From NCBI RefSeq assembly GCF_900102085.1, contig NZ_FMVM01000015.1, positions 1 to 64,000 on the forward strand: a DNA stretch of 64,000 nt, written 5' to 3'. Position 1 is the stretch's first letter. Every line of letters starts with the position of its first letter. Positions 62,034 through 64,000 of the stretch are shown one piece after another. The notes beneath the pieces are model-generated. The model saw only the letters and a list, made by a program, of their open reading frames with translations, had not been told where the DNA came from and did not search any database. The DNA is from Paenibacillus polysaccharolyticus. GTDB lineage: Bacteria > Bacillota > Bacilli > Paenibacillales > Paenibacillaceae. A program made the translations under genes and the position numbers.

Positions 62034-62981
62034 ATGAAAAGAGCTCTCATAGTTGGAATAAATGATTATTCCAACTCACCATTATATGGATGTGTCAATG
62101 ATGCAAACAAAATTGAAAAGGTACTTGCTAGAAATCAAGATGGTTCCCCTAACTTTGAATGTAAAAAACTAATCGCTCAACCTCATAATATTACTAGATC
62201 AGTTCTGAAGCAGCATGTAACTGAATTGTTCTCCAGTGAAGCAGACACTGCACTATTTTATTTCTCTGGTCATGGCTTTCTAAACAATTTAGGAGGATTT
62301 TTGGTAACACAAGATCATGATAAATACGATGAAGGGGTCCAAATGGAGAATATCCTCTCTCTTGCCAACGAATCTAAAGTAAGAGAAGTTATTATTATCT
62401 TAGACTGTTGCCATAGTGGTGCTTTAGGGGAAGTAGGGATGATTAAAACGGACCATGCCGTTCTAAGAGAAGGGGTTACGGTTTTAACTGCTAGTAGAGC
62501 AGCTCAGGTCTCTATGGAGATTAACGGGACTGGTGTTTTCACTTCATTAATATGTGATGCTCTTGAAGGTGGAGCAGCAGATGTAATAGGGAATGTTACA
62601 ATTCCTTCCATATACGCTTATGTCGATCAAGCTTTAGGAGCCTGGGATCAACGCCCTTTGATAAAGTCACATGTTTCTAGACTATATCCTCTGAGAAAGT
62701 GTAACCCTGTCATTCCATTATCAATCTTAAGACTGTTGCCTAATTATTTTCCATTTCCTGAGTTTGAATTTCAATTAGATCCATCCTTTGAACCAACTGA
62801 GGAACCAAAAAATGAGGAAAATGAAGAAATTCTTTCACACCTACAAAAATTCAGAGCAGCAAGATTGGTTACACCTATAGGAGAAGAACACATGTACTTT
62901 GCAGCAATAAACTCTAAATCATGTAAACTTACTCCTTTAGGACAATTCTACCGAAAGCTTTCAGTCGATGGTAAGATATAA
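62034..62981 (+). CDS. Caspase-family (C14) cysteine protease
   Basis: 315 aa from ATG 62034 (MKRALIVGINDY, the usual family start); the ATG at 61995 overlaps the previous gene and is less likely. The catalytic dyad is visible: H80 in FYFSGHG and C126 in ILDCCHSG. The caspase domain spans about 1-225. A C-terminal domain (about 230-315, LLPNYFPFPEFEFQLDPS, HMYFAAINSKSCKLTPLG) may bind a signal or partner. Flanked by two TIR-type genes, it is a likely effector that kills or arrests infected cells by proteolysis. Confidence 0.85.
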   Translation: MKRALIVGINDYSNSPLYGCVNDANKIEKVLARNQDGSPNFECKKLIAQPHNITRSVLKQHVTELFSSEADTALFYFSGHGFLNNLGGFLVTQDHDKYDEGVQMENILSLANESKVREVIIILDCCHSGALGEVGMIKTDHAVLREGVTVLTASRAAQVSMEINGTGVFTSLICDALEGGAADVIGNVTIPSIYAYVDQALGAWDQRPLIKSHVSRLYPLRKCNPVIPLSILRLLPNYFPFPEFEFQLDPSFEPTEEPKNEENEEILSHLQKFRAARLVTPIGEEHMYFAAINSKSCKLTPLGQFYRKLSVDGKI

Positions 62982-63001
62982 AACTGTTAGAGGGGCAGAA
63001 A

Positions 63002-63454
63002 ATGAGAATATTTATATCACATAAAGATGCAGACACAAAAACAGCTTTACAAATAAGTGATTATCTCAGAATTAGAAGCATTCCATGCTATTTAGATGTA
63101 CTGGATAATAACTTAGAAAAGGGTACTGAAACACTTACAAATCATCTTAAACACGAATTAAATAAATGTTCTCATTTACTTACAATCTTATCTGAGAACA
63201 CAAAAAAGTCTTGGTGGGTTCCATTCGAAATCGGCATGGCCTCACAAAGAGATCTTCCAATTGTAAATTTTCTATTAGAAGGAATTCAACTGCCAGAATA
63301 TCTCGACTACTGGCCTCGTTTAAAACGACTTTCTGATCTAGATAAATACATACTTGCCCTTCAAAAGCCTAAACAAGAGTTAGAAAAATCATTTAGTACC
63401 GTTAATGAGTCATACTCTAGCGAGTTCTATAAATACTTGAAATCTCTATTATAA
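63002..63454 (+). CDS. TIR-domain protein
   Basis: 150 aa. TIR fold: MRIFISHKDADTKTALQISDYLRIRSIPCYLD, KCSHLLTILSENTKKSWWVPFEIGMA with the probable catalytic Glu76, then DLPIVNFLL. Bacterial TIRs of this kind cleave NAD+ or build cyclic ADP-ribose isomers. SD AGAGGGG. It is the last gene of the cluster, 20 nt after the caspase gene, with a terminator downstream. Confidence 0.82.
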   Translation: MRIFISHKDADTKTALQISDYLRIRSIPCYLDVLDNNLEKGTETLTNHLKHELNKCSHLLTILSENTKKSWWVPFEIGMASQRDLPIVNFLLEGIQLPEYLDYWPRLKRLSDLDKYILALQKPKQELEKSFSTVNESYSSEFYKYLKSLL

Positions 63455-63486
63455 AAAGGACTAGTTATATTTATAGTTATACAGAA

Positions 63487-63509
63487 GAGCCTTTCACAAG
63501 GGCTCCTTT
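63487..63509 (+). terminator. Terminator of the TIR-caspase cluster
   Basis: GAGCCTTT-CAC-AAGGGCTC, followed by CTTTGTGTAGTTTT. Confidence 0.65.
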
Positions 63510-63571
63510 GTGTAGTTTTAAGCCATTTATATGTAAGTCTATACTCAACTGAAAACATCACCCGTTTTTCT

Positions 63572-63603
63572 AAGGTATAAGGTAGAGTTCTACCTTATAC
63601 CTT
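63572..63603. repeat. Perfect 15-bp inverted repeat at the end of the last gene
   Basis: Arms AAGGTATAAGGTAGA and its exact complement with a 2-nt centre. It contains the stop codon of the minus-strand gene. It may act as a terminator, but lacks a T-tract on that strand. Confidence 0.6.
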
Positions 63604-63997
63604 TGTCTAAGTATGCAGGCTTTTTAATACCATATTTCTGACAAAAATCATCCAAGTATAATGCTGTTTTGAAATACTCTTTGACTTTTATAGTAGTACA
63701 GAAAATCATGTCCCCTTCATAACTCTTATTCTTAACCGCATCTACAAGTTCTTCCTTAGATAATCCACAAACTGTACCTGCCTCGTGATCTTGCAATATT
63801 TCGTCTACTTTCTTTAATCGAAAGTTTTGTACTAAGCCATAAAGATGTACCTCATTATTTTCATCTAAAACAAAAGCAACTTCCCCAACTTTAGGATCTT
63901 TGCTAGGTTTAGATACAATGTGTTCATAAATAATTTTCTCAGTTACTTGTTCCTTTACATTTTCTACCCAATTGTTTAAATTTGTATTGACTCTCAA
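63590..63997 (-). CDS. Hypothetical protein, possibly cut by the window edge
   Basis: At least 135 aa. The frame is open up to the end of the window; the only start in range is the TTG at 63997, so the true N-terminus probably lies outside. Predicted mixed alpha/beta (VGEVAFVLDENNEVHLYGLVQNFRLKKVDEILQDHEAG, TTIKVKEYFKTALYLDDFCQKYGIKKPAYL). No family recognised. AT-rich like the defence cluster beside it. Confidence 0.55.
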   Translation of the reverse strand: MRVNTNLNNWVENVKEQVTEKIIYEHIVSKPSKDPKVGEVAFVLDENNEVHLYGLVQNFRLKKVDEILQDHEAGTVCGLSKEELVDAVKNKSYEGDMIFCTTIKVKEYFKTALYLDDFCQKYGIKKPAYLDKGIR

Positions 63998-64000
63998 GCA

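Overview
The window looks like the chromosome of a Paenibacillus-type bacterium (low-to-mid GC Firmicute). The signs are strong AGGAGG ribosome binding sites, occasional TTG/GTG starts, an S-layer-anchored (SLH) protein, a membrane AraC regulator beside a lipoprotein solute-binding protein, REC-BTAD response regulators paired with very large hybrid kinases, and secreted plant-polysaccharide enzymes. No rRNA, tRNA or CRISPR array was seen.

Layout. 0.4-9.7 kb: DbpA-type RNA helicase, DKNYY protein, SDR, FRG protein, secreted GH43-like enzyme with a cre-like site, acetyltransferase, a CD3324-family gene behind a possible translation attenuator, and a WYL regulator with its probable operator. 9.8-16.3 kb: unknown gene plus metallo-beta-lactamase-fold hydrolase; a 12-codon leader peptide and two intrinsic terminators ahead of an RsgA-like GTPase and an aminoglycoside-phosphotransferase-like kinase; a dihydrofolate-reductase-family gene carrying the same operator as the WYL gene; an SGNH esterase. 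16.5-21.2 kb: polar amino acid (probably glutamine) ABC transporter next to a GlnK/GlnL-type two-component system. 21.5-46.4 kb: two paralogous hybrid kinase/BTAD regulator pairs framing DinB, TPR-SUKH, a PL4 rhamnogalacturonan lyase, a PAP2-SLH surface phosphatase, the AraC/solute-binding pair, an intergenic repeat cluster and a TerD-like protein. 46.5-53.4 kb: malate:quinone oxidoreductase and a five-gene CntABCDF/Nik-type metal(lophore) transporter behind two Zur-like boxes.

53.6-64 kb is accessory and mostly AT-rich. It holds a small lipoprotein and a secreted protein, a possible IS3 remnant, and a WXG100 polymorphic toxin (REase-fold C-terminus) followed by Imm7 and five more small genes, three of them paralogues. 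A truncated second copy of the toxin 5-prime end and promoter lies beyond them. A broken TPR gene and an Xre regulator follow, and then a TIR-like / caspase / TIR cluster that I read as a candidate anti-phage signalling system related to Thoeris.

The strongest candidates for new biology are the TIR-caspase-TIR cluster (61.6-63.5 kb), the attenuator-controlled RsgA-APH operon (11.4-13.9 kb), and the toxin/immunity array with its duplicated promoter module (55.2-59.9 kb). All assignments come from reading motifs by eye; no database search was run.
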